The notes under the pieces were generated by a model, which was given only the letters and a program-made list of their open reading frames with translations, made no database searches and was not told the origin of the DNA. A stretch of 64,000 nt of DNA. It comes from Deltaproteobacteria bacterium (GTDB lineage Bacteria; Desulfobacterota; Desulfobacteria; Desulfobacterales; UBA5852). Location of the stretch: contig JAHLLS010000001.1 of the NCBI GenBank assembly GCA_020444045.1, positions 434,001-498,000 of the forward strand, written 5' to 3'. Of the stretch, positions 26,701 to 36,328 are shown in pieces. The position numbers were made by a program, and so were the translations under genes. Numbering within the stretch: the first letter of the stretch is position 1; each line of letters opens with the position of its first letter.

Positions 26701-28332
26701 TCATACTTTCAATACCCGCCCCGCCCTGACGCCCTCGACATAAATACCGTCATTCACGACGGTTTGCCCATTGAGCAGCACCCGCTTTATCCCTTCGGGT
26801 CGGCCGGCCGCCTGGCGGTCTCCGCCTGGATTGTCTGCGATCTGCTGGGGATCGAACAGGACGAGGTCCGCGGCCTTGCCGGGCGCCAGGCACCCCACAT
26901 CTTTCAAACCAAAACGCTCCGCCGAGGCGTGGGTCATTCGGCGGACGGCGTCCTCTACAGAAAAAAGCTTTTGGTCCCGAACAAAGCGGCCGAGAATGCG
27001 CGGGAAGGTTCCCGTCGCAGCTGGATTGGGCAGGCCGTTGGCCTTGATGGCGGCGTCGGTCTCGAAGAGGCAGTAGTCGCGGGAGAGGACTTTTTCCAGG
27101 GGTTCTTCGAAACCGGGTTCACCGCTGTAGGTGTGATAGAGCATCAGGGTGGCGCCCCGGCTTTTTTCCGCCAGCGTCAACATGGCCGTAAAGGGGGAGC
27201 AGTCCCACTTCTCGGCGATCTCGGTGATCCGGAGACCATTCAGGTCCTCCAAGCCGGGGATGCCGCTGTCCATTACCTGGAAGTCCGGATAGCTGAAGCC
27301 CAGCAGGCGGAAACCCACGGCCAGCTCCAATCTCAGGCGGGCTTTCAACAGCGCATTGGAATAGGCATCAGGAATTTTTGCCAGGAACCAGTAGGGCACG
27401 GGGGCCAGAATCGTGGTATTGCCGCAGGTGTAAGGGAAGGCATCGATCATTACATCCACCCCCCGGGCGCGGGCCGCATCAACCAGGTCGAGGGCCTCAT
27501 CCACGGAGGGCCAGCTCTTGCGGCCGACGAAAATAAAGTGGGACAACTGAATGGCCGCGCCGGTCTTTTCCGCCAGCAGCAGGGCTTCCTGCAAGGCTTT
27601 GATGTTGTGGGCCGCCAGCGTGGTCAGGGGATAGCAGGGCGAGAGGCGCGAGAGGGCTTTCATGTGGATGGTGACCGGTTTGTCGGCCTCAGCGGCGACG
27701 CGGCTGAAGGCCTCCAGCTCTTCCAGGGAGGCATACATGCCGGGATCGTAGCCCAATCCGAAACTCAGCCCGCACGCGCCTTCCTCCAAAGCCCGCCGCG
27801 TGCTTGCCAAACAGCGCTCAAGGTCCCCTGGGCTCATGTCGCCCCGATCCCGGCGGCTGTTCGCGTAGCGCACGGTGGCATGGCCCAAGAGCTGGGCCAT
27901 GTTGATCAGCGGGTTCTGGCTCTCCACGTGGGTCAGATATTCGGCCATCGAGCGCCAGGGGTAGTCTATCGCCCCGGCCGTGACGATGGACGCCAGGACT
28001 TCGATCCGCGCCCTGGCGTCTGGGGTCATGGGCGCCGGTGAGATGCCGCAGTTGCCTGCGACCACCGTGGTAATGCCCTGTTCCACCAGGCATTTCAGAA
28101 TCGGCGCGTGGTTCGCCAGCGGCAGGACCCAGTCGGCATGGGAGTGCATATCGATGAAACCAGGGCATACGATCAGGCCCTGGGCGTCGATCTGGCTGTC
28201 GGCCGCCGGCAAGGCCGCCCCTGCGGGAAAAATACCCGCAATGCGGTCGTCGTCGATCAGGACGCTGCCGGCAAAAGCCGACTGGCCGGTGCCGTCCACG
28301 ATGGTGCCGTGTTCAATCAGGATCGTTGTCAT
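26701..28332 (-). CDS. N-acyl-D-amino-acid deacylase / D-aminoacylase-like amidohydrolase
   Basis: ATG 28332 (543 residues, opening TTILIEHGTIVDGTG) is chosen; GGAG lies 10 nt upstream and the open frame further up is not protein-like. The TIM-barrel amidohydrolase motifs are in order: VCPGFIDMHSHADW (metal-binding HxH), GITTVVAGNCGISPAP, the ACGLSFGLGYDPGMYAS segment, VTIHMKALS, DAFPYTCGNT, and CLAPGKAADLVLFDP at the C terminus. D-aminoacylases remove N-acyl groups from D-amino acids using zinc; related enzymes act on other amides. Substrate unknown; no neighbour helps. Confidence 0.87.
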   Translation of the reverse strand: MTTILIEHGTIVDGTGQSAFAGSVLIDDDRIAGIFPAGAALPAADSQIDAQGLIVCPGFIDMHSHADWVLPLANHAPILKCLVEQGITTVVAGNCGISPAPMTPDARARIEVLASIVTAGAIDYPWRSMAEYLTHVESQNPLINMAQLLGHATVRYANSRRDRGDMSPGDLERCLASTRRALEEGACGLSFGLGYDPGMYASLEELEAFSRVAAEADKPVTIHMKALSRLSPCYPLTTLAAHNIKALQEALLLAEKTGAAIQLSHFIFVGRKSWPSVDEALDLVDAARARGVDVMIDAFPYTCGNTTILAPVPYWFLAKIPDAYSNALLKARLRLELAVGFRLLGFSYPDFQVMDSGIPGLEDLNGLRITEIAEKWDCSPFTAMLTLAEKSRGATLMLYHTYSGEPGFEEPLEKVLSRDYCLFETDAAIKANGLPNPAATGTFPRILGRFVRDQKLFSVEDAVRRMTHASAERFGLKDVGCLAPGKAADLVLFDPQQIADNPGGDRQAAGRPEGIKRVLLNGQTVVNDGIYVEGVRAGRVLKV

Positions 28333-28441
28333 GTCGCCGCTGCTCCTGCACGGTAGAGGGGATGATAAAGGGATGTCTAATGCTGCTATAAGGTGTAGTA
28401 CCGATACGTAAACGATATCAATCGTTTTTGGTGCACGTAAT

Positions 28442-28695
28442 GACACGCGTATTTATTTATGTTGCTTTGAACGAGGACACGGCCGAAGAATCCGAACACT
28501 TCAAATGGGGTGAATACATTCGCGAGGTGGAGCAAAGGCCCGACGGGGCGTTGTAAGTTCTTGAAGATGATTCCGGTGACCGTCTTCTGAAGTTGACCCC
28601 GAGCCATTAGAAATCATATAGCATCCGTACCGTTTAACCGATGCCGGGCGTTAATTCGTATATCAAGCTGTGTTGTGAATTAAGGACGCCCCTTA
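28442..28695 (+). pseudogene. Decayed duplicate of the 3' end and flank of the PQQ sugar dehydrogenase gene
   Basis: The frame reads VALNEDTAEESEHFKWGEYI, then REVEQRPDGAL, an internal [20 protein letters not shown] and TAG at 28608-28610. This is the tail of the protein encoded at 18058-19179, base for base recognisable. Similarity continues past the stop into the non-coding flank (as CGTATATCAAGCTG against CGTATACCAAGTTG), so DNA and not just coding sequence was copied. No 5' part is present. It is a dead fragment. Confidence 0.75.
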
Positions 28696-28720
28696 CCCCC
28701 GCTTTAGAAAGAGTTGTTCC

Positions 28721-31006
28721 ATGGTGAATTCAAAAACAGAGCACCTGAGCTTGATTTGCGACATCGGCGAATTGGCCAACCTGATGTCGGAAAGCAAAGA
28801 CATCGACAATTTCCTGCAGCAGGTTGTTCAGCTCGTGGCCTCGCACCTGAACGCCGATGTCGGATCCATCTACCTTCTGGAAGCCAACTCGGGCACCCTG
28901 GTGCTCAAAGCCACGGTCGGACTGCACCCCGACTCGGTGGAGCGGGTGCGGATGGAAATCGGCGAGGGGCTGGTCGGCTGGACCCTCGAACAAATGGCCC
29001 CGGTTTGCGAAGGTGACGCCAGCCGTAATCCGCGCTTTAAATATTTTGAAACCTCGATGGAGGAGCGCTTCAAATCCTTCCTGTCGGTTCCCATTCGTTA
29101 CGGCGCTGAAAAAACAGGCGTTCTCGTTGTCCAGCACACCGACGCCAATTACTTCAACCCGGCGGATGTGATGGCGCTCAAGGCCATCGCTGCCCAATTG
29201 GCCGGCACCATTGCCCACGCGCGCATGATGATGAGCTTCACCCATTCGGCCACCACGGCCGACGCGCGATCCATGCCGGCCGGCATGCAAATGGTTAAAG
29301 GCGAGGCCGCTGTCAATGGGTTTGCCCTGGCGCCGGCGATGACCATGCGTTCGTCAGACCCCCTGATGGAGGATGTTGCCGACGATCAATTCAATGCCGG
29401 ACTCAAGGATTTTCGGAACGCCATGGCCAAAACCATCGATCAACTCAGGCAGCTACAGGAGGAAATGGTCCGCCGGCTGCCGGAAAGCGCGGTGTTGATC
29501 TTCGAAGCCCACCACATGATGCTGAAGGATCCCCGGTTCGTTCAACAAATAGAACAGTTCATCACCGACGGGCTGTCCGCACCGGCGGCGATTCGCCGTG
29601 TGGCCCGCCATTTTATCGACCTGTTCGAAAAAAATCCCAACGCCTATATCAGGGAGAAATCAAAAGATATCGAAGACCTGGTGCGGCGGCTGCTGTTTAA
29701 CCTGCGCAAGCACCCGATGACCGGACAAAGTCCCATGGATGGCCATATTGTCATCGCTACGCAGCTTTATCCTTCGGATATCCCAAAGCTGGCCTCCGAG
29801 TCGGTGGCCGGCATCATCCTGGCCGGCGGCGGCGTTACCTCCCATGTCACCATCATCGCCCGGTCCCTGAAGATACCCACCATTATCGCCATGTATCCGG
29901 ATTTGTTGAAGGTCCCGGATGACACCCTTGTGCTCATGGATGCCGATGTCGGCACCCTGTATGTCGAACCTTCCCGGGATGTCCGCCGACGGTACGACGA
30001 GCGCAACCGGGCCCTCCGCAAGACCTCCGGCCGCGGGGTAAAAATGGCCCCAGAAACCCGCACCCGGGACAAGGCGCGCGTCCACCTGATGGCCAATATC
30101 AATCTGCTGAGTGAGCTTGACCTGGCTCTGGAACTCAAAGCAGAGGGCATCGGACTTTACCGGTCGGAATTTCCGTTTATCGTCCGCTCGGATTTGCCCT
30201 CTGAAGAGGAGCAGCGGCTGGTCTATGAACGGCTGTTCCATAAGATGGACCGGCGCCCGGTCTGGATCAGAACGTTGGATGTGGGCGGCGACAAAGTGCT
30301 CCCCTATCTCGATACGCTCCAGGAAGACAATCCGGAACTCGGATTGCGCTCCATTCGATTCTCATTGAAACACCGCGACATCTTCGATCAGCAGATTCGG
30401 GCCATATTGCGGGCCGGCGCGCACTCGCCATCATTGGGCATCATGTTCCCAATGATTTCCTCCATCGATGAATTCAGGACCGCCTGTCAGACCGTCCTGC
30501 AAGCCATTGCCGTACTGACCGATGAAAAACTGTCGCACCATCGCGAACCGAAGCTGGGCGCCATGATCGAATTGCCCGCCATCGTCGAGATCATCGATGA
30601 ACTGGCCCGGGAAGCCGATTTCCTCTCCATCGGCACCAATGATTTCACCCAGTATATGCTGGCGGCCGACCGCACGAATAAACATGTTTCAGCCTATTAC
30701 CAACCCTACCACCCATCCGTCCTGCGCGCCTTGGCCCGCATCGTTCAACGGGCGGCGGCCAGCCAGGTTCCGGTCTCGGTATGCGGTGAAGTGGCCCACC
30801 AGGAAGATTTCGTGCCTTTCTTGATCGGCATCGGCATCCGGCGACTAAGCGTTGACCCCCAATTTCTGCCCGCCTTGCAAAGAGACATCAGCGCCATGTC
30901 GGTAGCTCGGGCGGAAGATTATGCGCAGCAGATGCTGTCGGCGTCCACCGCCGCGCAAATCGAGCAGGTGAGGAAGGAATGGGCCTGGGGGTGCGATAGC
31001 GCGTAA
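28721..31006 (+). CDS. ptsP: PtsP: GAF-domain phosphoenolpyruvate-protein phosphotransferase (nitrogen PTS enzyme I)
   Basis: A 761-residue protein. Residues about 15-160 form a GAF domain (DIDNFLQQVVQLVASHLNADVGSIYLL). The enzyme I part follows: the phosphoryl-accepting histidine is in GGGVTSHVTIIARSLKIP at about residue 375, and the PEP-binding barrel shows ELPAIVEIIDE, IGTNDFTQYMLAADRTN and the active-site cysteine in VSVCGEVA. PtsP moves phosphate from PEP to NPr in the regulatory PTS(Ntr), linked to nitrogen and potassium balance. No NPr or EIIA gene is adjacent. ATG 28721 has only a weak ribosome-binding site. Confidence 0.92.
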   Translation: MVNSKTEHLSLICDIGELANLMSESKDIDNFLQQVVQLVASHLNADVGSIYLLEANSGTLVLKATVGLHPDSVERVRMEIGEGLVGWTLEQMAPVCEGDASRNPRFKYFETSMEERFKSFLSVPIRYGAEKTGVLVVQHTDANYFNPADVMALKAIAAQLAGTIAHARMMMSFTHSATTADARSMPAGMQMVKGEAAVNGFALAPAMTMRSSDPLMEDVADDQFNAGLKDFRNAMAKTIDQLRQLQEEMVRRLPESAVLIFEAHHMMLKDPRFVQQIEQFITDGLSAPAAIRRVARHFIDLFEKNPNAYIREKSKDIEDLVRRLLFNLRKHPMTGQSPMDGHIVIATQLYPSDIPKLASESVAGIILAGGGVTSHVTIIARSLKIPTIIAMYPDLLKVPDDTLVLMDADVGTLYVEPSRDVRRRYDERNRALRKTSGRGVKMAPETRTRDKARVHLMANINLLSELDLALELKAEGIGLYRSEFPFIVRSDLPSEEEQRLVYERLFHKMDRRPVWIRTLDVGGDKVLPYLDTLQEDNPELGLRSIRFSLKHRDIFDQQIRAILRAGAHSPSLGIMFPMISSIDEFRTACQTVLQAIAVLTDEKLSHHREPKLGAMIELPAIVEIIDELAREADFLSIGTNDFTQYMLAADRTNKHVSAYYQPYHPSVLRALARIVQRAAASQVPVSVCGEVAHQEDFVPFLIGIGIRRLSVDPQFLPALQRDISAMSVARAEDYAQQMLSASTAAQIEQVRKEWAWGCDSA

Positions 31007-31372
31007 GGGCGTCTATGAACTCGGGGGAATATGGGATGCCCCTTCTTTCCAGACTCTCAAGTGTTGACGTGCAGAATCCGGGACATTCTATCTTTCCTTT
31101 GTCAACATGTGGTTTTAGCTGACCATTTAAATATGGAAATTTGAAGGGCTCCTCCCCGAACAGACAGTCCGCGGATTTTGATCCGGCCGTATCGCCGATG
31201 CTCGGCGCGGGACAAAAGGGAAATTCAAAATCCAAAGCGTCAAAAAATGTTCTCGAGCCCCCCGCGGGGGCTACCTAAAGCCTCCCGCTCTGCGAGAGGA
31301 GCTTATAACCGGTCAAGCATGGCGAATAGCGTAAAGATGCGATCCCATGGCGGACATAGGCGCAAATAGGAG
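31007..31372. other. Intergenic region between convergent genes, 366 bp
   Basis: No gene. It contains the second copy of the structured element (31194-31343) and, inside that, a CG-rich hairpin area. Confidence 0.5.
31194..31343 (+). ncRNA. Unidentified structured element, copy B
   Basis: Starts with the same 19 nt as copy A at 16640 and ends with a related AATAG...GAT segment. Inside, AAGC(C)UCC pairs with GGAGCUU. Unlike copy A it is between the 3' ends of ptsP and a minus-strand hydrolase gene, so it cannot be a leader of an adjacent gene on either strand. It is therefore a stand-alone RNA or a mobile/repeat element. Strand is assigned by analogy to copy A and is not proven. Confidence 0.4.
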
Positions 31373-32854
31373 CTACTGCCACCAGTAGGCCCGATCCCAG
31401 AAAGGAAAGTCGCAATCGTCGAACGCGCCGTGCTTCTGCGGCTGCCCGCACTTGTCTTTCGTTTTCCCGAACACTTTGAAATAGACATGGTCCCTGACAT
31501 CGACCTTGATCAGCGGCAGTGCCTCCTTCATGTTCGACCAGCGCCCGGCGGTACGCTGCAGGATGTAATCGGGGTCGCCAAAGGCGTAGTCGATCCAAAC
31601 CAGCAGGCTGCCGGAGGGCGAGAACCCCCAGGCGCTGACCTCGCGATCCTCATTTTCGGGGTGCAGGAACAGGTTGTAGAGGCGGACGTCACGCCCCTTA
31701 CGGAGCTGGCGCTCCACATAGGGCAGCGACGTGTGCAGGAAGTTATCCAGCGTATCCGCCGAAGCCATGAAAACGACATCATCCACTCTCAGGTCCGGCA
31801 CATTCTGCAGGACACGGTTGACGGCGATGCCGCCCATGGAATGCCCGATCAGGGTTACCCGATAGTCCGGATGCTGCTCCTGGAAGGCTTGCAGGCGCTG
31901 GGCAAACAGCAGTGTCGCGCCGGTCCCCGGCATCGGCTCATTCTCCGGCGGAGGGGAGGCGGACATTCGCAACGCGGACCTTTTCTTCACCCCGGTCTCC
32001 CAGGCGCCATTGGGAAAATCCAACGGCCTGACGAACTGCACATCCACCCGCCGCAGCATACTGTTCCAGGCCGGCTTGCCGATCGTGTGAACCGCGGGCG
32101 TGGTGACGATTTTGACCGGGCTCGTCACCCACCACCAAGTGGTTCGGAGGAGCTCGCTGGTATTTTTTTCGTTGTCGGGATTCAGGTACTGAATACCGTC
32201 TTCACTGACGGTGAGCAGCCGTGCGTCCTTTTTCTCGCGATTGACTGAGGAAACGAAGGCGTGCTGGGCCTCCTTCCACCAGGCAACCGGTGCGCCGGCC
32301 ACCGTGCCCAATGCATCGCCCAATATGTAGACCGGGGAACTCAGCGGCGCCGTGCGGCTGAGCTGGCCGTCGCGGATCCTGAAATAGTGGTCCCCGAGCG
32401 AGCTCATCAACCCCGAACGCCAGTTGATAAAGATAGGGTAAATTCCCTGGTCTTTCATTTGCCCTGCGGCCTTGACCGCCCTTTTTAGCGCTCCGTTCCG
32501 GCTATTCAGGCCGCCGTGGATATAGAGGACGATCCGCTTTTTCCCCCCCTCGGTTTGGTTGAATATCAGGATTTGCTCAAAGATCGCATCAAAGTGCGCC
32601 GTGGTCGCGTCGAGATGACGCTGCAGCTCGTCTTGGCAGGCGTCGCTGCTGTTGTCCCTGTAACAGGGCTTCAAGGCATCGAATGAGGCATCGGAATCAA
32701 CTTTAACATCATCGTTGGACGGCAACGGGTAGTAGTTGCCGTCCCAATCCACCGAAACGACGTTATTCCTTGTTTGGCTCTGCCCTTCGACCGGGCCGTG
32801 CAGTCCTGAACAACCCATTAGCAGACATGCGGCAATCAAACCTATCCATCGCAT
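31373..32854 (-). CDS. Alpha/beta-hydrolase lipoprotein (esterase-like), substrate unknown
   Basis: ATG 32854 with AGGAGG 7-8 nt upstream gives 493 residues; the longer frame is not used. The signal RWIGLIAACLLMGC ends in a lipobox, so it is membrane-anchored. The body has an oxyanion-loop-type IVLYIHGGLNSRNG and the nucleophile elbow IGHSMGG (serine in GHSMGG), with VVFMASADTLDNF after it; the later histidine cannot be named with certainty. The sequence resembles large lipase/esterase proteins rather than a well-known family. Convergent with ptsP. Confidence 0.8.
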   Translation of the reverse strand: MRWIGLIAACLLMGCSGLHGPVEGQSQTRNNVVSVDWDGNYYPLPSNDDVKVDSDASFDALKPCYRDNSSDACQDELQRHLDATTAHFDAIFEQILIFNQTEGGKKRIVLYIHGGLNSRNGALKRAVKAAGQMKDQGIYPIFINWRSGLMSSLGDHYFRIRDGQLSRTAPLSSPVYILGDALGTVAGAPVAWWKEAQHAFVSSVNREKKDARLLTVSEDGIQYLNPDNEKNTSELLRTTWWWVTSPVKIVTTPAVHTIGKPAWNSMLRRVDVQFVRPLDFPNGAWETGVKKRSALRMSASPPPENEPMPGTGATLLFAQRLQAFQEQHPDYRVTLIGHSMGGIAVNRVLQNVPDLRVDDVVFMASADTLDNFLHTSLPYVERQLRKGRDVRLYNLFLHPENEDREVSAWGFSPSGSLLVWIDYAFGDPDYILQRTAGRWSNMKEALPLIKVDVRDHVYFKVFGKTKDKCGQPQKHGAFDDCDFPFWDRAYWWQ

Positions 32855-33305
32855 GGCTTCCCTCCTTTCGATTTGTGCGTTGCCAATTTTGTGCACCTGA
32901 GGCGGCAAAACCGATTATAACGTGTCCAAAACCAGACCCCTTTGCGTATTGCTCATGGGTGTGCGCCGGTTTCAGGATGCGGAGTGATCCGTTTGCCGAT
33001 CCGGAGCATGCGGAGGCGATCAAGACGAGGATCCGTAAGAGATCGTTATACGTGCCTACGGGAGAAAAGGGAGGTGCAATTTTAAAGAAGAGGCCTTGGA
33101 CTATTGTCGCTTTTCAAATATTTTGATTAATGACGTCATGCTTTCAGTGGTTTTTTTAATCTTTAGGAACAGCAATAAGCCTCTAAAAGAAAAATAGCAA
33201 TAAGGATAGTGCCATTATGAAAAGATGAGGCGGCGGTGCAATGGCTGGACAGCTTGATGGGACGAACAAGGTATAAGCCGAGGGCCATTGTATAGAGACA
33301 ACGGC
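32855..33305. other. Intergenic region, 451 bp
   Basis: No gene or strong signal is seen; the stretch at 33110-33190 is A/T-rich. It may once have belonged to the inserted element whose transposase remnant follows. Confidence 0.35.
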
Positions 33306-33605
33306 ATCAGGCCGCCTCGGCAAACGGATGGGGAAAGTCATAGTACACCTCATCCGGGGTTCGGTCGTCAAGGGAAGAATGCCCGCGTTGCTGATTGTAA
33401 TAGCCGACTCAGCCCGACAGCCCCTGTCGCAACGCGCGACCGGTATCAAACGAGCGCAGGTAAAGGTAGTGATACTTTATAGTCCACCACAGACGCTGGA
33501 TGAAGATGTTGACCTAGTAGCGACCCCGGCCATCCATGCTGATTTTCACCTGGCGTCCCTTGTGCACCTGGATGAAGGCTGTGCTGGTAAACTGTGCGTC
33601 CACAA
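33306..33605 (-). pseudogene. Remnant of an IS3-family transposase (orfB, integrase core)
   Basis: On the minus strand the translation reads DAQFTSTAFIQVHKGRQVK, ISMDGRGRY, stop, VNIFIQRLWWTIKYHYLYL, stop, VGYYNQQRGHSSLDDRTPDEVYY and TGA-terminated. The motifs DxxFTS, SMDGRGR, RLW...KY and YNQQRGH are the C-terminal integrase core of IS3 elements, with the catalytic tail degraded by two stop codons. No terminal inverted repeats are recognisable. It is dead DNA. Confidence 0.75.
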
Positions 33606-33640
33606 TTATCTCACCATCCACGCCCATTCAACCGGTGCGC

Positions 33641-33694
33641 TGCAATGACGAAAGATTCGCGTAACGCCGATATCGGGCTTTTTGCCAAACCGTC
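33641..33694. mobile_element. Partial copy of the MITE-like element found at 54905-55027
   Basis: In reverse orientation this 54-bp stretch matches the left third of that element (ATTCGCGTAACGCCGATATCGG followed by a diverged arm CTTTTTGCCAAACCGTC). It lies next to the IS3 remnant and against the 3' end of the acyl-CoA ligase gene. Truncated, as the opposite arm is missing. Confidence 0.55.
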
Positions 33695-33699
33695 CTTTT

Positions 33700-35349
33700 T
33701 TATATACGGTCGGGGAACAACTCCTCCGCCATCTCCCTCAATTTATACTTCTGAATCTTCCCGCTGGCGGTCATGGGATAGTCTTCCACAAAGGTCACGT
33801 ACTTGGGTATCTTGTAGTGGCTGATCTGGCCCCGGCAGAAATCCCGGATGTCTTCAGGCTGATAGGTCTGGCCTGCCTTTAAGACGATGAAGGCCCCCAC
33901 TTCCTCGCCGTACTTCTCGCTGGGCACGCCGGCCACCTGGACATCGGCAATGCCGTCCAGGCGGTAGAGAAACTCCTCGATCTCCCGGGGGTAGATGTTC
34001 TCCCCGCCGCGGATGATCATGTCCTTGTGGCGGCCGGTGATGGCGAGATAGCCGTCTTCGTCCATAACGCCCAGGTCGCCCGAGTGCAGCCAGCCGTCGG
34101 CGTCGATGGCTTGGGCCGTGGCTTCGGGCATGTTGTAGTAGCCCTTCATGACGTTGTAGCCCCGGCAGCAGACCTCGCCCTGCTGCCTTGGCGGCAGGAC
34201 TTCACGGGTTTCGGGGTCCACGATCTTGACCTCGATGCCCGGCATGGCGCGGCCTACCGATTCCACCCGCAACCGGATGTCGTCGTCGGCCCGGGTCTGG
34301 GTGATGACCGGCGAGGCCTCGGTGAGGCCGTAACAGATGGTGATCTCAGACATATTCATCTGGTCGATGACCTGCCGCATGACCTCAATGGGGCAGGGCG
34401 AACCGGCCATGATGCCGGTGCGCAGGGTGTCGAAGTCGAACTTCTTGAACAGCTTGTGCTGCAGCACGGCGATGAACATGGTGGGCACGCCGTAGAGGGC
34501 GGTGCAGCGCTCCTCCTCCACGGATGCCATGACCTCCACCGGATCGAAGGTTTCCAGCAATACCATGGTGGCGGCGTGGGTGACAGCCGCCAGCACGCCC
34601 AGCACGCACCCGAAGCAGTGGAAGAGGGGCACCGGGATGCAGACCCGGTCTTCGTGGGTGAAGTTCTGGTTTTCACCGATCCAGTAGCCGTTGGTGCCAA
34701 TGTTGGCGTGGGTCAGCATGACGCCTTTGGGAAAACCGGTGGTACCTGATGTATATTGCATGTTCACCACGTCGTGGGGGTCCAGGCTTTCCTGGCGGGC
34801 TTGGTAGGCCTCGTCATCGATCATGACGTGCAGGGCCATGATCTCGGGGATGGCATACATGCCCCGGTGCTTCTCGGGTCCGAGAAAGGCGACCCGCTTC
34901 AGGTGGGGAAAGGCCTTGCTCTTCAGAAAACCGCGCTCCTGGGTTTTCAGTTCCGGCACGAGCTCGTAGAGGGTCTGGACGTAGTCGGTATCGCGCAGGC
35001 CGTCGATGATAAAGATGTTTTCGGTTTCCGACTGGCGCAGCAGGTAGTCCAGCTCGGCGGTTTTGTAGTTGGTGTTGACGGTCAACAGGATGGCGCCGAT
35101 CTTGGCGGTGGCAAACTGGAGGGCCACCCAGTAGGGCACGTTGGTGGCCCAGACGGCCACTTTTTCGTTCTTTTCGACACCCAGGGCCATGAGGCCTTTG
35201 GCCAGGCGGTCCACCACATCGCCGAACTCGCGATAGGTGAGGCGGAAATCGCGGTCGGCATAGACCACAGCGTCGTTGTCGGGATGGGCGGCAATGGCCT
35301 GGTCGAGCAGCTGGCCCAGGGTGGCCTGTTTCAGATCGTGTTGGGTCAT
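33700..35349 (-). CDS. AMP-forming acyl-CoA ligase (fatty-acid-CoA-ligase-like)
   Basis: A 549-residue ANL enzyme from ATG 35349, with AGAGGAC upstream and 18 bp after the XRE-cupin gene. ATP/AMP motif [13 protein letters not shown] is at about residue 200, then YGLTEASPV, the GWLHSGDLG loop, [16 protein letters not shown], and the adenylation lysine in [12 protein letters not shown] near the end. It makes acyl-CoA from an acid, ATP and CoA. Chain-length preference cannot be inferred. It is probably controlled by the cupin regulator, which is transcribed with it. Confidence 0.92.
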   Translation of the reverse strand: MTQHDLKQATLGQLLDQAIAAHPDNDAVVYADRDFRLTYREFGDVVDRLAKGLMALGVEKNEKVAVWATNVPYWVALQFATAKIGAILLTVNTNYKTAELDYLLRQSETENIFIIDGLRDTDYVQTLYELVPELKTQERGFLKSKAFPHLKRVAFLGPEKHRGMYAIPEIMALHVMIDDEAYQARQESLDPHDVVNMQYTSGTTGFPKGVMLTHANIGTNGYWIGENQNFTHEDRVCIPVPLFHCFGCVLGVLAAVTHAATMVLLETFDPVEVMASVEEERCTALYGVPTMFIAVLQHKLFKKFDFDTLRTGIMAGSPCPIEVMRQVIDQMNMSEITICYGLTEASPVITQTRADDDIRLRVESVGRAMPGIEVKIVDPETREVLPPRQQGEVCCRGYNVMKGYYNMPEATAQAIDADGWLHSGDLGVMDEDGYLAITGRHKDMIIRGGENIYPREIEEFLYRLDGIADVQVAGVPSEKYGEEVGAFIVLKAGQTYQPEDIRDFCRGQISHYKIPKYVTFVEDYPMTASGKIQKYKLREMAEELFPDRI

Positions 35350-35367
35350 CAGGTCCTCTTTATACGG

Positions 35368-35937
35368 TTATTCGGGGATGTACAGGACGGCATAGATGGC
35401 GGCCGTGGTGTCATCGAGGGTGCCCACGTGATGGGGCACGATGGAGTTGTAATAGATGCTGTCGCCCGGCTCGAGCTGATGGGTTTCCTTGCCGTAGATC
35501 ACTTTCACGCGGCCTTCCAACACGACGATGAATTCCTCCCCCTCGTGGCTGGAAAGCTCCGTCTCCTGGGCGGATTCGGGCAGCAGTTCCACATAGAAGG
35601 GCTCCATGTGGCGGTCGGTCTTGTCCCGTCCGAGGGCGTAGAACTTGGTTTTGACGGGGCGGTCCTTGGCCCGCAAGGTGCTGAGGGCACTGCGGCGCTC
35701 GGTGCGGCGCACGATCAGGGGATCCACGCTGCCCTGGTCGTCGAGAAAGGTGCCCAGCCGCACTCCCAGGGCCCGGGCGATTTTCACCAAGGGCCCCAAT
35801 GAAGGATAGACTTCGTCATCCCGGATGGATGTCAGCAGGGTGACGGACAGGCCGGTACGTTCAGCCAGGGTTTCGATGGACATGTCGTTCTGGGCCATGA
35901 ATTTGGCCATCCGCGGACCCACTTTGGATGCCAGCAT
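35368..35937 (-). CDS. XRE-family regulator with C-terminal cupin domain
   Basis: A 189-residue protein from ATG 35937 preceded by GAGGAGGT. The N-terminal HTH_3 is at about residues 15-65 (MSIETLAERTGLSVTLLTSIRDDEVYPSLGPL), and the cupin_2 barrel at about 110-185 (FIVVLEGRVKVIYG, LEPGDSIYYNSIVPHHVG). The cupin histidines suggest metal or small-ligand binding. Such regulators commonly control the neighbouring acyl-CoA ligase, here 18 bp downstream, so its ligand may be a fatty acid or acyl-CoA. Confidence 0.9.
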   Translation of the reverse strand: MLASKVGPRMAKFMAQNDMSIETLAERTGLSVTLLTSIRDDEVYPSLGPLVKIARALGVRLGTFLDDQGSVDPLIVRRTERRSALSTLRAKDRPVKTKFYALGRDKTDRHMEPFYVELLPESAQETELSSHEGEEFIVVLEGRVKVIYGKETHQLEPGDSIYYNSIVPHHVGTLDDTTAAIYAVLYIPE

Positions 35938-36091
35938 GCGATTACCTCCTCATGTTTGATCGCGGTCTGTTCCGGCGCCGCCGGAAAATTAAAAAGAGGC
36001 GATCCTATGACAGATGTTCCGCGAGGTCAACTCCATGGATGGGAAAAGAGCTTAGCAGCCGAAAATGGGGGAGGTGAGCCGGTTACTAAAC

Positions 36092-36121
36092 AAAAAGGCA
36101 GAGCCTCAAAGAGGCTCTGCC
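36092..36121 (-). terminator. Strong intrinsic terminator of the micropeptide operon
   Basis: An 11-bp perfect stem (GGCAGAGCCTC at 36097-36107 and GAGGCTCTGCC at 36111-36121) with a 3-nt loop, followed on the minus strand by TTTTTG. It lies just after the micropeptide genes and upstream of the XRE-cupin gene. Confidence 0.85.
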
Positions 36122-36217
36122 GCTGTATTCAACTTCAGGTTCAACTACTGGGAGGCAATTCCGTTCAGGTCAGTGGGGTATGGTATGGGTTGCCTTTGTT
36201 TTGAAGCTCTGCCGTTA

Positions 36218-36310
36218 TCATATTTTGCAGCCGCCGTAGTTGTTGACGCCGGTGTTGCAGCTGTTGATGTAATAGCCAAGAATCGAAAGGGTCAGTAAGG
36301 TTCCAATCAT
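36218..36310 (-). CDS. Micropeptide 2 (30 residues), hydrophobic, two cysteines
   Basis: ATG 36310 to TGA 36218-36220, following GGAGGT 5 nt upstream and 18 nt after the first micropeptide gene. The sequence opens with a hydrophobic stretch (IGTLLTLSILGYYI) and ends with an SCNTGVNNYGGCKI tail containing two cysteines. It could be membrane-associated or a secreted disulfide peptide; no family is recognised. The excellent ribosome-binding site, tight spacing to gene 1 and the terminator downstream support translation. Confidence 0.6.
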   Translation of the reverse strand: MIGTLLTLSILGYYINSCNTGVNNYGGCKI

Positions 36311-36328
36311 AGGTCACCTCCAGGTGTC

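Noticed and set aside
26677-28041. 454-codon plus-strand open frame opposite the amidohydrolase gene
   Set aside because: Shadow of an unmistakable amidohydrolase on the other strand; translation is His/Gly/Gln-rich and matches no family.
34756-35802. 348-codon plus-strand open frame across the ligase and regulator genes
   Set aside because: It spans two convincing minus-strand genes with good start sites and has no family resemblance.
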